NCBI GenBank assembly: GCA_035541895.1
Contig: DATKMK010000013.1
Location: 61,877-125,876, forward strand
From: DATKMK01 sp035541895
GTDB lineage: Bacteria > Desulfobacterota > Binatia > HRBIN30 > JACQVA1
Length of the DNA: 64,000 nt
Reading direction: 5' to 3'
Part shown: in pieces, positions 9,190 to 17,606 of the stretch
Layout of the letters: every line of letters begins with the position of its first letter
How positions within the stretch are numbered: the first letter of the stretch is position 1
The notes under the pieces: generated by a model
Database searches by the model: none
Seen by the model: the letters and a program-made list of their open reading frames with translations, nothing else
What the model was told of the DNA's origin: nothing
Translations under genes and position numbers: made by a program

Positions 9190-10740
9190 TCAGAAGGAAT
9201 AGCGCAGGCGAACGAACGCCTCGTCGTTCTTCTTGTACTGGCCGCCGATCGATTGCGCACGGCCGGCGATGAACAGATAGCCGACGCGAGCATCGATCGA
9301 GTCGGTGAAGCGATACGTGAGCCGCGGCATCAGCACGGTGTAGTCACTTTCGATTGCATACACGCCGATGAGTTGCGCCTGGAGATCGTCGTTGAGCCAT
9401 GCCTTGCGCAGGTTGGCGAGCAACCGGGTGTCGACGTCCTTGATCAGGAGGTCGACGTCGTTGTGCAGCACGTCGGTTTGATTCACCTGCAGCAGGAGGA
9501 AGTACCCGTTGACCGAATAGTCGGCACCGACGCCCCATTCGGCCGCGTCGTGCACCACGAACGAAGTGCCGAGGTCGATCGGTACGCGACCAGCGCCGGC
9601 CCGCAGCGCCCCGAGCCCGTCGCGAATCTGATCCGCGATCGAGCGCGGATCGGTGACCAGAAAGCGCAGGTCGCGACTGAACGGCCGGCCGCTGACGTAC
9701 GCCCCTTCGGCGCGGAAGGTGAACGCGTCCCACGTGTACGCCCAGTCGGCGCCCCACGAATCGATGTTGCGAAAGACCGGCGCCAACACCGTCGCGGCGG
9801 AGAGGTTCTTGACGCCGAGCGGGTTGCGCGGGTTGTCGTCCGGCTCGCCAAAGGCGAGTGCATGAAGGCTGAAGGCCGGTGACACGTCGAAGCCGTGGAA
9901 GTAGTACAGGGCGACATCCGAGCCCTGGATGCTGCCAGACCAGCGCGCGGCCCACTCGGTATTGGCAAAGGTGAACGCGGGAGTTGGCGTGTTCTCGGTT
10001 GAGAGTCCGACCGGAACCGTGAACGGCGGCGAGGGGCTGCCGTTGGGAAAGGTGAACAATCCGGCCGGCACGCTGAACGCGGTCGGCGGTGTTGCGGCGG
10101 GAGGAAACCAGCGCTCGCCGGGATTGGGGAATCGATAGGGTACGTAGAATGGAACCCAGACCGCAGTGAAGCGCGCATCGTCGGGCAGCCACGCCGCGGC
10201 AGGGAGCGAGTAGGTTGCTTCGATCGATGGGATGCCGATCTTGCGATCGTTCTCTTCTTGCAACAGCGGGTCGACGTAGCGTTCGGGATTGAGCAAGTCG
10301 TTGGGCTGCGTGCGGTCGAGCTTGCCCCAAGCGAATTTCTGCTTGCCGCCGCGGATCTCGAAGCGGTCCAGATGGGCTTCGAAGAACGCTTCTTCAAACT
10401 CGATGGCGGGGGAGACGTCTTGAAACGTGTCGTGGAGATTGAAGGTGCCGCTCTTCGAGGCCTGGAAGGTCGGTCCGCCGTTGGTGCCGACGGTGGTGCT
10501 GTCGAAGCGCAGCCACGAAGTCAATTCGGCTGCGGCGCGCAGCCGCAGCGTTTGCTGCGTTCGATCGTGACCCGTGTTCGCGTTGCTCTCGATGACCTCG
10601 CGGATCTCGGCGCTGCCGTCGAGATCGACGGCGCGGCCACCGATGGTTGTGTGGAGCGCCCAACCATTTGCCGGGGCCAGACACACCAACAGCAGGACGG
10701 AGAGCCGAGGTGCGAATGATCTCATCCGCGGTGCGCGCAT
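9190..10740 (-). CDS. DUF1302-like outer-membrane porin
   Basis: A 516-residue protein starting at ATG 10740 (ATG 10725 is also good, both leading into the signal peptide SVLLLVCLAPANGWA). The mature part is beta-strand rich, has the segment RGGKQKFAWGKLDRTQPNDL and ends in VRLRYSF with a terminal Phe, as expected for BAM-inserted barrels. DUF1302 proteins are barrel proteins often found beside DUF1329 proteins in hydrophobic-compound utilisation loci. No DUF1329 partner lies here. It is divergent from the small helical protein at 10831, with a 90-bp shared promoter region. The exact family name is less sure than the barrel call. Confidence 0.78.
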   Translation of the reverse strand: MRAPRMRSFAPRLSVLLLVCLAPANGWALHTTIGGRAVDLDGSAEIREVIESNANTGHDRTQQTLRLRAAAELTSWLRFDSTTVGTNGGPTFQASKSGTFNLHDTFQDVSPAIEFEEAFFEAHLDRFEIRGGKQKFAWGKLDRTQPNDLLNPERYVDPLLQEENDRKIGIPSIEATYSLPAAAWLPDDARFTAVWVPFYVPYRFPNPGERWFPPAATPPTAFSVPAGLFTFPNGSPSPPFTVPVGLSTENTPTPAFTFANTEWAARWSGSIQGSDVALYYFHGFDVSPAFSLHALAFGEPDDNPRNPLGVKNLSAATVLAPVFRNIDSWGADWAYTWDAFTFRAEGAYVSGRPFSRDLRFLVTDPRSIADQIRDGLGALRAGAGRVPIDLGTSFVVHDAAEWGVGADYSVNGYFLLLQVNQTDVLHNDVDLLIKDVDTRLLANLRKAWLNDDLQAQLIGVYAIESDYTVLMPRLTYRFTDSIDARVGYLFIAGRAQSIGGQYKKNDEAFVRLRYSF

Positions 10741-10830
10741 TGAAATGACCGCGCCTCTTACCCTAGAAGACTGTCGTGGTGCAACGCAGTGTCTAAGCCT
10801 TCGTGCATCACCCGTGAGAGGAGATCTGCC

Positions 10831-11076
10831 ATGAGTTCCGATGCATTGATCGTTGCGCTCGATAGCGACATCCGGACGGCCCACGAGCGGTTCTTGGTAG
10901 CCATGAGCGACCGGCTGCCGGGAATGCAACCCGAGACCAAGGAGCGGTACTTTGCGGTGTTGTCGACCCTGGTCGCGAAGCTCGAGGCGCCGGAGAAGAG
11001 CCTGCACGAGATCGTACAAGAAATGATGTCGGAAGTTGCCAGCTATCTGTTCGAGGAGATGTCGCGACGCGGCTGA
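10831..11076 (+). CDS. small helical protein of unknown function
   Basis: An 81-residue protein. The ATG at 10831 is chosen because GAGAGGAGAT lies directly upstream with good spacing; an ORF start at 10789 lacks this. The sequence is charged and looks entirely helical (SDIRTAHERFLVAMSDRL, then ETKERYFAVLSTLVAKL). It has no signal peptide, no Cys and no recognisable domain. It is divergent from the porin gene, so it could share regulation with it, but nothing in the sequence assigns a function. Confidence 0.65.
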   Translation: MSSDALIVALDSDIRTAHERFLVAMSDRLPGMQPETKERYFAVLSTLVAKLEAPEKSLHEIVQEMMSEVASYLFEEMSRRG

Positions 11077-11161
11077 GTGAGGCTGTCGACTTCTGTTGCC
11101 CGACCGTGTAGGAAGCCCCGCGTCACGAACGCACGCATCGTCGGTGGTGAAATCGAGGTGA

Positions 11162-12034
11162 ATGATGAGCACGCCAAGTAAAGGAATGCGTCGCGGCGCC
11201 CTGTTCGCGGTGGTCGTCGCGAGTTCGCTCGCCGGTCGGGCCGCAGCGGTCACTCTTGAGGTCGGGTCCGCGTCGACGACTCCTGGTGGCACGGTGGAGG
11301 TTGGGGTACGGATGCAGGCCGGCTCGGGTGAGCGGGTTGCCGCGGTCCAAAACGATATCGTATTCGACTCGTCGGTCGCCACGGTGACCAGGCGCGACTG
11401 CCGCATCAACCCCAATATCGACAAGTCGCTCAACGTCGGCTTGCCGAGCCCCAACACGATTCGCATCATCATCATCAGCCTCGAGCGCAGCGACCCGATT
11501 CCGGCGTCCGATCTCCTGTACACCTGTACGTTTCACATCGGCCCCGACGCGCCCGATGGCAACATCGTTCTGAACATCGCCAACGTCGGCGCCTCCGACC
11601 CGGGGGGAACGAAGCTGCCCGCTTCCGGCATCGGCGGCTCCATCTTCGTCAGCGCGCCGTCGAGTGCCGGCGGTGGTGTGCAGCCGCAGGCCGCTCCGGC
11701 GGCGCCGCGGGCGGGTGCCGCCGCACCGGCGCCGGCTCAACTGCCGGCGGGGGTTCAGCCCGGTGGCGCGGTGGTGCAACCAGGTGTGCCCGGCGCCCCA
11801 CCACCGCCGCAGCCGGAACGAGCGCTCCAAGGCGTGCCGGAGATGGCTGGAGTGCAGGCGACCATGACGCCGGCCGCCACCGCTCCGGCTGCCGCGGCGA
11901 CCGCGAAGGCGACGGCGACGCCGGGCAAAGCCGCGACGGCGGCGCCGGAGGCCTCAGCGACAAAAGGAACGCCCGAGGCGAACGCTACGGCGACGGCGAA
12001 ACCGAAGCCAACCAAGATCGAGACAAAAGAGTAG
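11162..12034 (+). CDS. secreted cohesin-domain protein with Pro/Ala/Thr-rich tail
   Basis: A 290-residue protein (ATG 11162, or 11165 with GAGGTG eight bases upstream). It has a signal peptide (RRGALFAVVVASSLAGRAAA), then a cohesin-like beta-sandwich from about residue 29 to 160: an opening LEVGSASTTPGGTVEVGV, AAVQNDIVFDSSVATV and LLYTCTFHIGPDAPDG. The last 130 residues are low-complexity, first Pro/Ala/Gly rich, then Ala-Thr-Lys repeats ending TKIETKE. Cohesins bind dockerins; many non-cellulosomal bacteria carry such domains with unknown partners. The tail looks like a flexible surface stalk. A candidate dockerin-like partner, the protein at 36495-39536, lies in the same window. Confidence 0.8.
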   Translation: MMSTPSKGMRRGALFAVVVASSLAGRAAAVTLEVGSASTTPGGTVEVGVRMQAGSGERVAAVQNDIVFDSSVATVTRRDCRINPNIDKSLNVGLPSPNTIRIIIISLERSDPIPASDLLYTCTFHIGPDAPDGNIVLNIANVGASDPGGTKLPASGIGGSIFVSAPSSAGGGVQPQAAPAAPRAGAAAPAPAQLPAGVQPGGAVVQPGVPGAPPPPQPERALQGVPEMAGVQATMTPAATAPAAAATAKATATPGKAATAAPEASATKGTPEANATATAKPKPTKIETKE

Positions 12035-12095
12035 GGGGTCGCAGCTTGATCGCTGTGCGCGCCGCGTAGCGGTCGGGGAGGCGACGGAGGCAGAG

Positions 12096-13226
12096 ATGAT
12101 CACCGTACCAGCCATGCGTCTGCATCAGTTCGGCGTCGAGTTCTATCAGGCGATCCTCGGCGTCAGCGACGTGCAGAAGCTCGTGCGTTTCGAAGTGCTC
12201 AGCTACAGCGGCGACGGCCGCACCGCCGGTAAGCGGCCGGTCAAAGCCGGCCGCGCCGGACGGATCAATTGGGATGTGCTCGAAGAAAAGATCGCGCACA
12301 GCGAAGAAGCCTTTCAGCGTCCGCTGATTCAGAAGAAAATCGCCGAGCTGATGGACTACTTTGTCCAGTGCTCCGAAGCCGGCAATCTTCCTGCCGTGCC
12401 CGGCGCGGTGTTGCTGACCTCCGATCGACGACTCGACTTCGTCCCGGTGAGTTCGCACCGAATTCTCGGCGTGCTGCAACTGCCGCCCGAGTCTGGCGCA
12501 CTGCGCGCGCTCGACGGCCAGCATCGGCTCCTCGCGATCCACCAGCTCGCCGAACAACGGTCGCTCGAAAACGTGCAGGTTCCCGCCGTCATCTTCGACC
12601 GCTTGACTCCCGACCAGATCGTCGAGCTGTTCGTCACGATCAACGCCAAGCACACCAAGCTCAACCCGTCGCATCTGATCAGTCTGTCCGGCCGGCGGCT
12701 CTATCCCGACAAGGGACTGGCCGCCAGCCACGACATCATCCGCACGCTCGCTGAGAACAAGGAATCGCCGCTACACGGCGAGATCAAGCTGTTCGGCGTC
12801 GGCAAAGGCCGCGTCGCACAAGCGCCGCTGGCGGAAGAGTTGAAGGGCGTGTTCACCGCGCTCGACGCATTCGGCGGCCGGCAAGCCGAACTGTTTCATG
12901 AACACGCGCCGAAGTTCTTCATGACCTACTTCAAGCAGATCGCCCGCGTGTTCGAGAAGGCGTGGAACGGGAAACGGTACAGCATCAAGACCGCGACCGC
13001 CTTGCGCGCGTTCATTCGCCTGGTTCCGGACGTGTTGGGCGCGATCCGTCAGAGCGGCGGCGATCCCTACGAGGCCGCGGCCATCCACGGCGCGATCGCG
13101 CCGTGGCGTGACTACATCGGCGACGCCCGCTTCGAGACCGAAGGCGAGTGGCGCATCAAACTCGCCGGCGGCACCCGCGGCAGTGTCGATGTGCTGGCGC
13201 GGGAGCTACGCTCGGCGCTGCGATAG
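12096..13226 (+). CDS. DGQHR-domain protein (DndB-like)
   Basis: A 376-residue protein with a good ribosome site (GGAGGCAGAG) before ATG 12096. The diagnostic motif LDGQHRLLAI is at about residues 138-147, in a fold related to ParB/sulfiredoxin and shared with DndB, the regulator of DNA phosphorothioation islands. Further support is the segment VPAVIFDRLTPDQIVELFVTIN followed by KHTKLNPSHL, a region typical of DGQHR proteins. No dndACDE, restriction or other defence genes are adjacent, so it is an orphan. It may be a regulator or nucleotide-binding protein; the biochemical role is unknown. It converges with the HAD gene with an 11-bp gap. Confidence 0.82.
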   Translation: MITVPAMRLHQFGVEFYQAILGVSDVQKLVRFEVLSYSGDGRTAGKRPVKAGRAGRINWDVLEEKIAHSEEAFQRPLIQKKIAELMDYFVQCSEAGNLPAVPGAVLLTSDRRLDFVPVSSHRILGVLQLPPESGALRALDGQHRLLAIHQLAEQRSLENVQVPAVIFDRLTPDQIVELFVTINAKHTKLNPSHLISLSGRRLYPDKGLAASHDIIRTLAENKESPLHGEIKLFGVGKGRVAQAPLAEELKGVFTALDAFGGRQAELFHEHAPKFFMTYFKQIARVFEKAWNGKRYSIKTATALRAFIRLVPDVLGAIRQSGGDPYEAAAIHGAIAPWRDYIGDARFETEGEWRIKLAGGTRGSVDVLARELRSALR

Positions 13227-13237
13227 GCGCGCCGCCG

Positions 13238-13894
13238 CTACTCGTCATTGACGAGCTGCTGGAGTAGTTCAACGTTGAGCTCGTCGAGCGATGGCACCAC
13301 GCGCGTTGCCAAGCTGAAGTCGTTGTCGGCGGTGAAGTCGTGAGGCACCGCGATGCATTTGCAGCCGGCGCGATACGCCGCCACGATGCCTTTGTACGCG
13401 TCTTCAATGACGACGCAGCGATCGGACGGAAGGCCCAGGCGCGCCGCAGCCGCGAGAAACGCGTCGGGTTCGGGTTTCGCACCACGGTAGTCTTCGCGCG
13501 TAACGATTGCGGTGAAGTGCCGCCGCAGGTCGAAGCGCTCCATCACGAAGGCGACTTCGTCGCGCTTTGAATTGGTCGCGAGCGCGAGCGGCAACGCGGT
13601 ACCCAGGCGCTGGATCGCGGCGGTCGCGCCCGGCATCAGCGTCACCTCGCATCGCATGATCTCCTGGTACACCGGATCCTTCAGTGCCCGCAGCTCGCTC
13701 GGCTCGAGCGGCAGATTGTACGTCTTGACGGCGTACTCCGGCCCGCGTCCGGCGGCGATCCACTCGCGGCCGTATTCTTCACGCGAGACTTTCACTCCGA
13801 ACGGCTCCAGCACGCGACAATACGCGCGGTACTGGAGCCCTTCCGAGTCGATGATCACGCCGTCGAGGTCGAAAATGACGCCGCAACCACTCAC
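13238..13894 (-). CDS. HAD-superfamily phosphatase / beta-phosphoglucomutase-like
   Basis: A 218-residue enzyme from GTG 13894. All HAD motifs are visible: motif I DLDGVIIDSE (nucleophile and acid Asp), motif II ATNSKRDEV, motif III Lys in KPEPDAFL and motif IV VIEDAYKG. The helical cap between motifs I and II is the type-1 cap of phosphoglycolate phosphatase and beta-phosphoglucomutase relatives. The substrate is probably a small phosphosugar or phosphoacid. The gene's start is followed on the plus strand by an intergenic repeat tract and then by the cyclophilin gene in the same direction. Confidence 0.88.
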   Translation of the reverse strand: MSGCGVIFDLDGVIIDSEGLQYRAYCRVLEPFGVKVSREEYGREWIAAGRGPEYAVKTYNLPLEPSELRALKDPVYQEIMRCEVTLMPGATAAIQRLGTALPLALATNSKRDEVAFVMERFDLRRHFTAIVTREDYRGAKPEPDAFLAAAARLGLPSDRCVVIEDAYKGIVAAYRAGCKCIAVPHDFTADNDFSLATRVVPSLDELNVELLQQLVNDE

Positions 13895-13949
13895 GTGTCA
13901 CCAGTCGCCAGTCCCGAGTCCTGAGTCGCCACTCACGACTCACCACTCA
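13895..13949. repeat. short degenerate intergenic repeat, family A
   Basis: The 55 bp between the cyclophilin stop and the HAD start are built from an approximate 7-9 bp unit, CAC-CAGTC / ACTCACGACTC, repeated about six times. The same word family recurs around 27567-27604 and in short form near 4288-4306. It has no coding potential. Confidence 0.7.
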
Positions 13950-14525
13950 CTAGTCCACCACCGTCACGCTCTTGATGATGACCGGATCGACCGGCACGTT
14001 CTGGTGCGGCATTTTGGTCGTGGTCGTCACTGTCTCGATCTTCTTCACCACGTCCATGCCGGCGACGACCTTGCCGAACACGGCGTATCCGTGGCCATCG
14101 GGCTTGGGGCGGTTGAGGTTTTCGTTGTTGACGACGTTGATGAAGAACTGTGCGGTGGCGCTATCGGGATCGCTGGTACGCGCCATGGCGAGGGTACCGA
14201 CATCGTTTTTCAGGCCGTTGCTGGCTTCGTTCTTGATCGGCGCGTTGGTCGGCTTTTGCTTCATGTCTTTGTCGAAGCCGCCGCCCTGGATCATGAAGCC
14301 CGGGATCACGCGATGAAAAATTGTGCCGTCGTAGAACTTGCTATTCACGTAGGCGAGGAAGTTCTTCACCGTGACCGGCGCCTTGGCCTCGTCGAGTTCA
14401 ATCTTGATGTCGCCGAGCGACGTTTGCATGAGCACCACTGGATTCTTCCCTCCTCCGGCGTACGCGCCGGTTCCTGCCAGGCTCACGCACAGAGCTCCGG
14501 CAATCAAAGTGAGCCACCGCTGCAT
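13950..14525 (-). CDS. periplasmic cyclophilin-type peptidyl-prolyl isomerase
   Basis: A 191-residue protein with a cleavable signal peptide (LTLIAGALCVSLAGTGAYA). The cyclophilin core follows: YDGTIFHRVIPGFMIQGG with the catalytic Arg, then TSDPDSATAQFFINV and GYAVFGKVVAGMDVV. It catalyses cis-trans isomerisation at proline peptide bonds and, given the signal, acts in the periplasm on exported proteins. Length is usual for PpiA-type enzymes. Its 3' end abuts the family A repeat tract, and it is divergent from the alpha/beta hydrolase. Confidence 0.95.
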   Translation of the reverse strand: MQRWLTLIAGALCVSLAGTGAYAGGGKNPVVLMQTSLGDIKIELDEAKAPVTVKNFLAYVNSKFYDGTIFHRVIPGFMIQGGGFDKDMKQKPTNAPIKNEASNGLKNDVGTLAMARTSDPDSATAQFFINVVNNENLNRPKPDGHGYAVFGKVVAGMDVVKKIETVTTTTKMPHQNVPVDPVIIKSVTVVD

Positions 14526-14644
14526 CGTTGCACCTCCGACTCGTTTGGTCGGGCATCAATAGCAACTCGGCGCAGGCACGCAAGCGGCGTTGCTTGCGTT
14601 CGCCGCTTAAGCGGCGAGAATGCACCGGTCAAGGGGGGCCCACC

Positions 14645-15568
14645 ATGACTGACGCCGAGCTCCTGCGCGCCGACGCCTTTCCGATCGAGTCGGCAACCGT
14701 TCGCGGGTTCACCATGCGATTCGTTCACGTCGGCATCGGCGGCTTCCCGCTGTTGCTGATTCACGGCTGGCCCGAGACCAAGCGCATTTGGCACCGCAAC
14801 ATCGCGCCGCTCGCCGCCGCGGGCTTCGAGGTGATCGCGCCCGACCTGCGCGGCTTCGGCGACTCGGACGTGCCGGCGGACGGCTTCTTCGATCTCGCCG
14901 CACACGCGCGCGATCTGCGCGCGCTGGTGACCGACGTCCTCGGACATCGCCGCCTCGTGGTGGCCGGCGGCGATCTCGGCGGCGGAATACTGCAAGACCT
15001 CGGCATGCGATTCCCCGGGTTCGTCGCGCGCCAGGTGATCTTCAATGCGCCGTTGCCGTATTTGCGTGAGGAACATCGCGGTTTGCGCACGCGGCCGCCG
15101 CTCGAAGCCGCCGACTACTACATGCGTCAGGGGACCGGTGCCGACAGCCTGCTCGCCGAGTTGGCCACCGAGGGCGAGCGTCGCGAATACATCGCGTCGT
15201 TCTACGGCCACCGCTTCTGGGCATCGCCCGGCGCGTTCACGTCCGCGGCGGTCGACTTTTTCACCGAGCCGTTCGCGGATCGCGCCAAGTTGCGCGCGGG
15301 CTGGGGCAACTATGAATCTGCGCTCGGGACGCGCCCGCTCTCCGAGCCGCCATATTGGGGGAAGAACCAGATTCCTACGCTCATCCTGTTCGGTCCCGAC
15401 GATCACGTGATCTATCCCGACTTCGATCACATGGCCGCGCGCGTGTTCACCGAGCACATCGGGCCGTTCGTCATCCGCGACTGCGGACACTTCCTGCAGT
15501 GGGAGAAAGCGGAGGTGCTGAATCAGAGCCTGCGCTACTTCTGCGCAGACTTGCTCTCGGCGCGCTGA
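14645..15568 (+). CDS. alpha/beta hydrolase, epoxide hydrolase/dehalogenase type
   Basis: A 307-residue soluble enzyme; ATG 14645 has AAGGGGGG upstream. The oxyanion segment LLIHGWPETKRIWH (HGWP) is followed by DLRGFGDSD. The nucleophile elbow is AGGDLGG, so the nucleophile is Asp rather than Ser, as in epoxide hydrolases and fluoroacetate/haloalkane dehalogenases. The acid and His appear in FGPDDHVIY and RDCGHFLQWEKAE. The reaction is therefore probably hydrolysis of an epoxide or carbon-halogen bond. It converges with the DUF1330 gene with only five bases between stops. Confidence 0.88.
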   Translation: MTDAELLRADAFPIESATVRGFTMRFVHVGIGGFPLLLIHGWPETKRIWHRNIAPLAAAGFEVIAPDLRGFGDSDVPADGFFDLAAHARDLRALVTDVLGHRRLVVAGGDLGGGILQDLGMRFPGFVARQVIFNAPLPYLREEHRGLRTRPPLEAADYYMRQGTGADSLLAELATEGERREYIASFYGHRFWASPGAFTSAAVDFFTEPFADRAKLRAGWGNYESALGTRPLSEPPYWGKNQIPTLILFGPDDHVIYPDFDHMAARVFTEHIGPFVIRDCGHFLQWEKAEVLNQSLRYFCADLLSAR

Positions 15569-15573
15569 CGCCG

Positions 15574-15996
15574 TCAACTGCCGAGAAGGTCGTTCTCTAC
15601 TTCGACGAGGAACAGCCGCGAATCGGCCAACGCGGCGGTGCGATGCACGGCCGCCGCCAGATAGTCGGGCTGCGAAACCATCTGGATGAAGGCGGCGCGC
15701 GATGGGTACTGCACCAGGATTGCATCGTCCCACTCTTCGCCTTCAGGCGCGATCACGGACATCTTCACCGACGATGTCCATACGATCTTGCCGCCCAGCT
15801 CGGCAATCTTGACGGCTGCCACGGAGACGTAGCGCCGGTACGCCTCGCGCCCGCTGCACGGCGTCGCGGAGAAACCCGCGGGATAGGCGGCCTGCTCGCG
15901 ATAGCGGAGCAGGTTGATCATTACGATCGGTCCGGGTCGGGCAATTTCCCCTCGGAGCCGTTCGACTTGTGCCGCAGTCGGCTCAACGGGGGGCAT
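15574..15996 (-). CDS. DUF1330 family protein
   Basis: A 140-residue protein from ATG 15996. It shows the DUF1330 pattern: VMINLLRYRE near residue 30, GREAYRRYVSVAA, then the strand-helix ILVQYPSRAAFIQMV and the end DSRLFLVE. These are small dimeric alpha-beta barrel (ferredoxin-like) proteins of unknown function. The start lies 14 bases inside the 3' end of the upstream monooxygenase gene, suggesting coupled translation and perhaps a linked function. A longer start at 16143 adds residues that look like out-of-frame translation of the monooxygenase gene. Confidence 0.8.
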   Translation of the reverse strand: MPPVEPTAAQVERLRGEIARPGPIVMINLLRYREQAAYPAGFSATPCSGREAYRRYVSVAAVKIAELGGKIVWTSSVKMSVIAPEGEEWDDAILVQYPSRAAFIQMVSQPDYLAAAVHRTAALADSRLFLVEVENDLLGS

Positions 15997-17575
15997 CGAG
16001 ATCGTTTTGGGATGGTGGATCGAGAGCGGCAGGCCGGTGATCGGCGCAATCTCTCTCGACGCCGCGGTGAGCTGGCGCACGTTCTGCGTCAGCCGCGGGC
16101 ACCACATGCGCGCCGCGCTGGCTGAAAACCAGCGCGCCGTCATCGAGCGGGGCGAAACGGATCATCTTCTTGTCGCGCGCATAGTTCTGCGGGTTGATCC
16201 ATGGCTCGCGATCGCCTTGCTTCGGGAAGCGATGCATCACCCGCTGCATGTAGCCTGACGAGAAGTGGTCGATCCATGGGCGCCCTGGCATGTTCCGGTC
16301 TGCCTCGCGCAGGCGTGGCACGACCTGATCCGTGCCGGTCTGGTCCATGTGATTGAGAAGCCGGCAGACGTACTCCGACGTCAGGTCTGCACGCAGCGTC
16401 CATGAGGCGTTGATGTAGCCGAAGGTGGAAACCAGATTCGGCACGCCGGAATACATCATGCCCTTGTAGGTCCAGGTCTGCGCGAAGTCGACGGGCGCGC
16501 CGTCGACGACGAATTGCATCTCGCCGAGGACCACGAGATTGAGTCCGGTTGCGGTCACAATGATGTCGGCGGCGAGTTCCTGGCCGGACTTGAGCAAGAT
16601 GCCGTTTTCGGTGAACCGCTCGATGTGATCCGTGACAATCGATGCCTTGCCGCTGCGGATGGCTTCGAACAGGTCGCTGTTCGGCACCAGACACAGGCGC
16701 TGGTCCCACGGGTTGTAGCTGGGCGTGAAGTGTGTCGCGACGTCATAGTCCGGTCCCAGTTCCTTACGCACTGCATCGAGTAGCTTGGTCTTCACCTTCT
16801 CGGGATGCGTGCGCGTGCGTTCGTAGAAGAACTGCTGCAGCGTGACGTTCTTCCAGCGAGTGATCGCGTAGGCCCAACGCTCGGGCAGCACTCGCCGCAG
16901 CGCGTTGGCGATCACATCTTTATCGGGCAGGGAAACCACATACGTCGGCGAGCGCTGCAGCATGACGATGTGAGCGACGGCCTTCGCCATCGCCGGCACG
17001 AGCGTCATCGCCGTCGCACCGGAGCCGATGACGACAACGTGTTTGCCGCGGTAGTCGAGATCCTCCGGCCATTGCTGCGGATGGACGATGGGCCCTTTGA
17101 ATCGCTCTCGGCCCTCGAACTCCGGCGTGTGGCCGTGCCGGTAGCTGTAGTAGCCGGCGCACATGAAGAGAAAGTTGCAGGTGAAGCGGACGCTGTCGCC
17201 GGTATCCATCCGCGACGCCTCAACGGTCCACGTCGCATCCGCGCTCGACCACGTCGCCGTGGTCGCGAGGTGCTCGTAGCGAATGTGTTGATCGACGCGG
17301 TACTCCGCGGCGGCTTCTTTCACGTAGTTCAGAATCGACGGGCCATCGGCAATCGCCTTGGCCTCGCGCCAGGGTTTGAAGCGATACCCGAGCGTGTGCA
17401 TGTCGCTATCGGAGCGGACGCCGGGATAGCGAAAAAGATCCCACGTGCCGCCCATCGAGGGGCGGCCTTCGAGGATCACGTAGCTCTTCCCCGGACACTG
17501 CGTCTCAAGGTGAACCGCGGCGCCAACTCCGGAAAGTCCGGCGCCAACGATGATCACGTCGCGATGTTCCACCAT
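15983..17575 (-). CDS. FAD-dependent monooxygenase, Baeyer-Villiger type
   Basis: A 530-residue flavoprotein. The FAD-binding Rossmann motif is GAGLSGVGAAVHLE near residue 11, the NADPH-binding motif GSGATAMTL lies about residue 188, and between them sits FKGPIVHPQQWPED, which fits the type I Baeyer-Villiger fingerprint FxGxxxHxxxWP. Such enzymes insert one oxygen next to a ketone, or oxygenate N or S atoms. The conserved part ends near DDGALVFS; the final ~45 residues look non-conserved and Arg/Ala rich, as if the frame ran on past an ancestral stop. DUF1330 follows with overlap; the LLM oxidoreductase lies 31 bp upstream on the same strand. Confidence 0.9.
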   Translation of the reverse strand: MVEHRDVIIVGAGLSGVGAAVHLETQCPGKSYVILEGRPSMGGTWDLFRYPGVRSDSDMHTLGYRFKPWREAKAIADGPSILNYVKEAAAEYRVDQHIRYEHLATTATWSSADATWTVEASRMDTGDSVRFTCNFLFMCAGYYSYRHGHTPEFEGRERFKGPIVHPQQWPEDLDYRGKHVVVIGSGATAMTLVPAMAKAVAHIVMLQRSPTYVVSLPDKDVIANALRRVLPERWAYAITRWKNVTLQQFFYERTRTHPEKVKTKLLDAVRKELGPDYDVATHFTPSYNPWDQRLCLVPNSDLFEAIRSGKASIVTDHIERFTENGILLKSGQELAADIIVTATGLNLVVLGEMQFVVDGAPVDFAQTWTYKGMMYSGVPNLVSTFGYINASWTLRADLTSEYVCRLLNHMDQTGTDQVVPRLREADRNMPGRPWIDHFSSGYMQRVMHRFPKQGDREPWINPQNYARDKKMIRFAPLDDGALVFSQRGAHVVPAADAERAPAHRGVERDCADHRPAALDPPSQNDLDAPR

Positions 17576-17606
17576 GCTGTTCCTTGTGCCGCGAACGCGT
17601 CGGATG

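Noticed and set aside
10741..11523. N-terminal extension of the porin ORF
   Set aside because: The frame runs on upstream to 11523, but that region is the opposite strand of two plus-strand genes; the signal peptide marks the true start near 10740.
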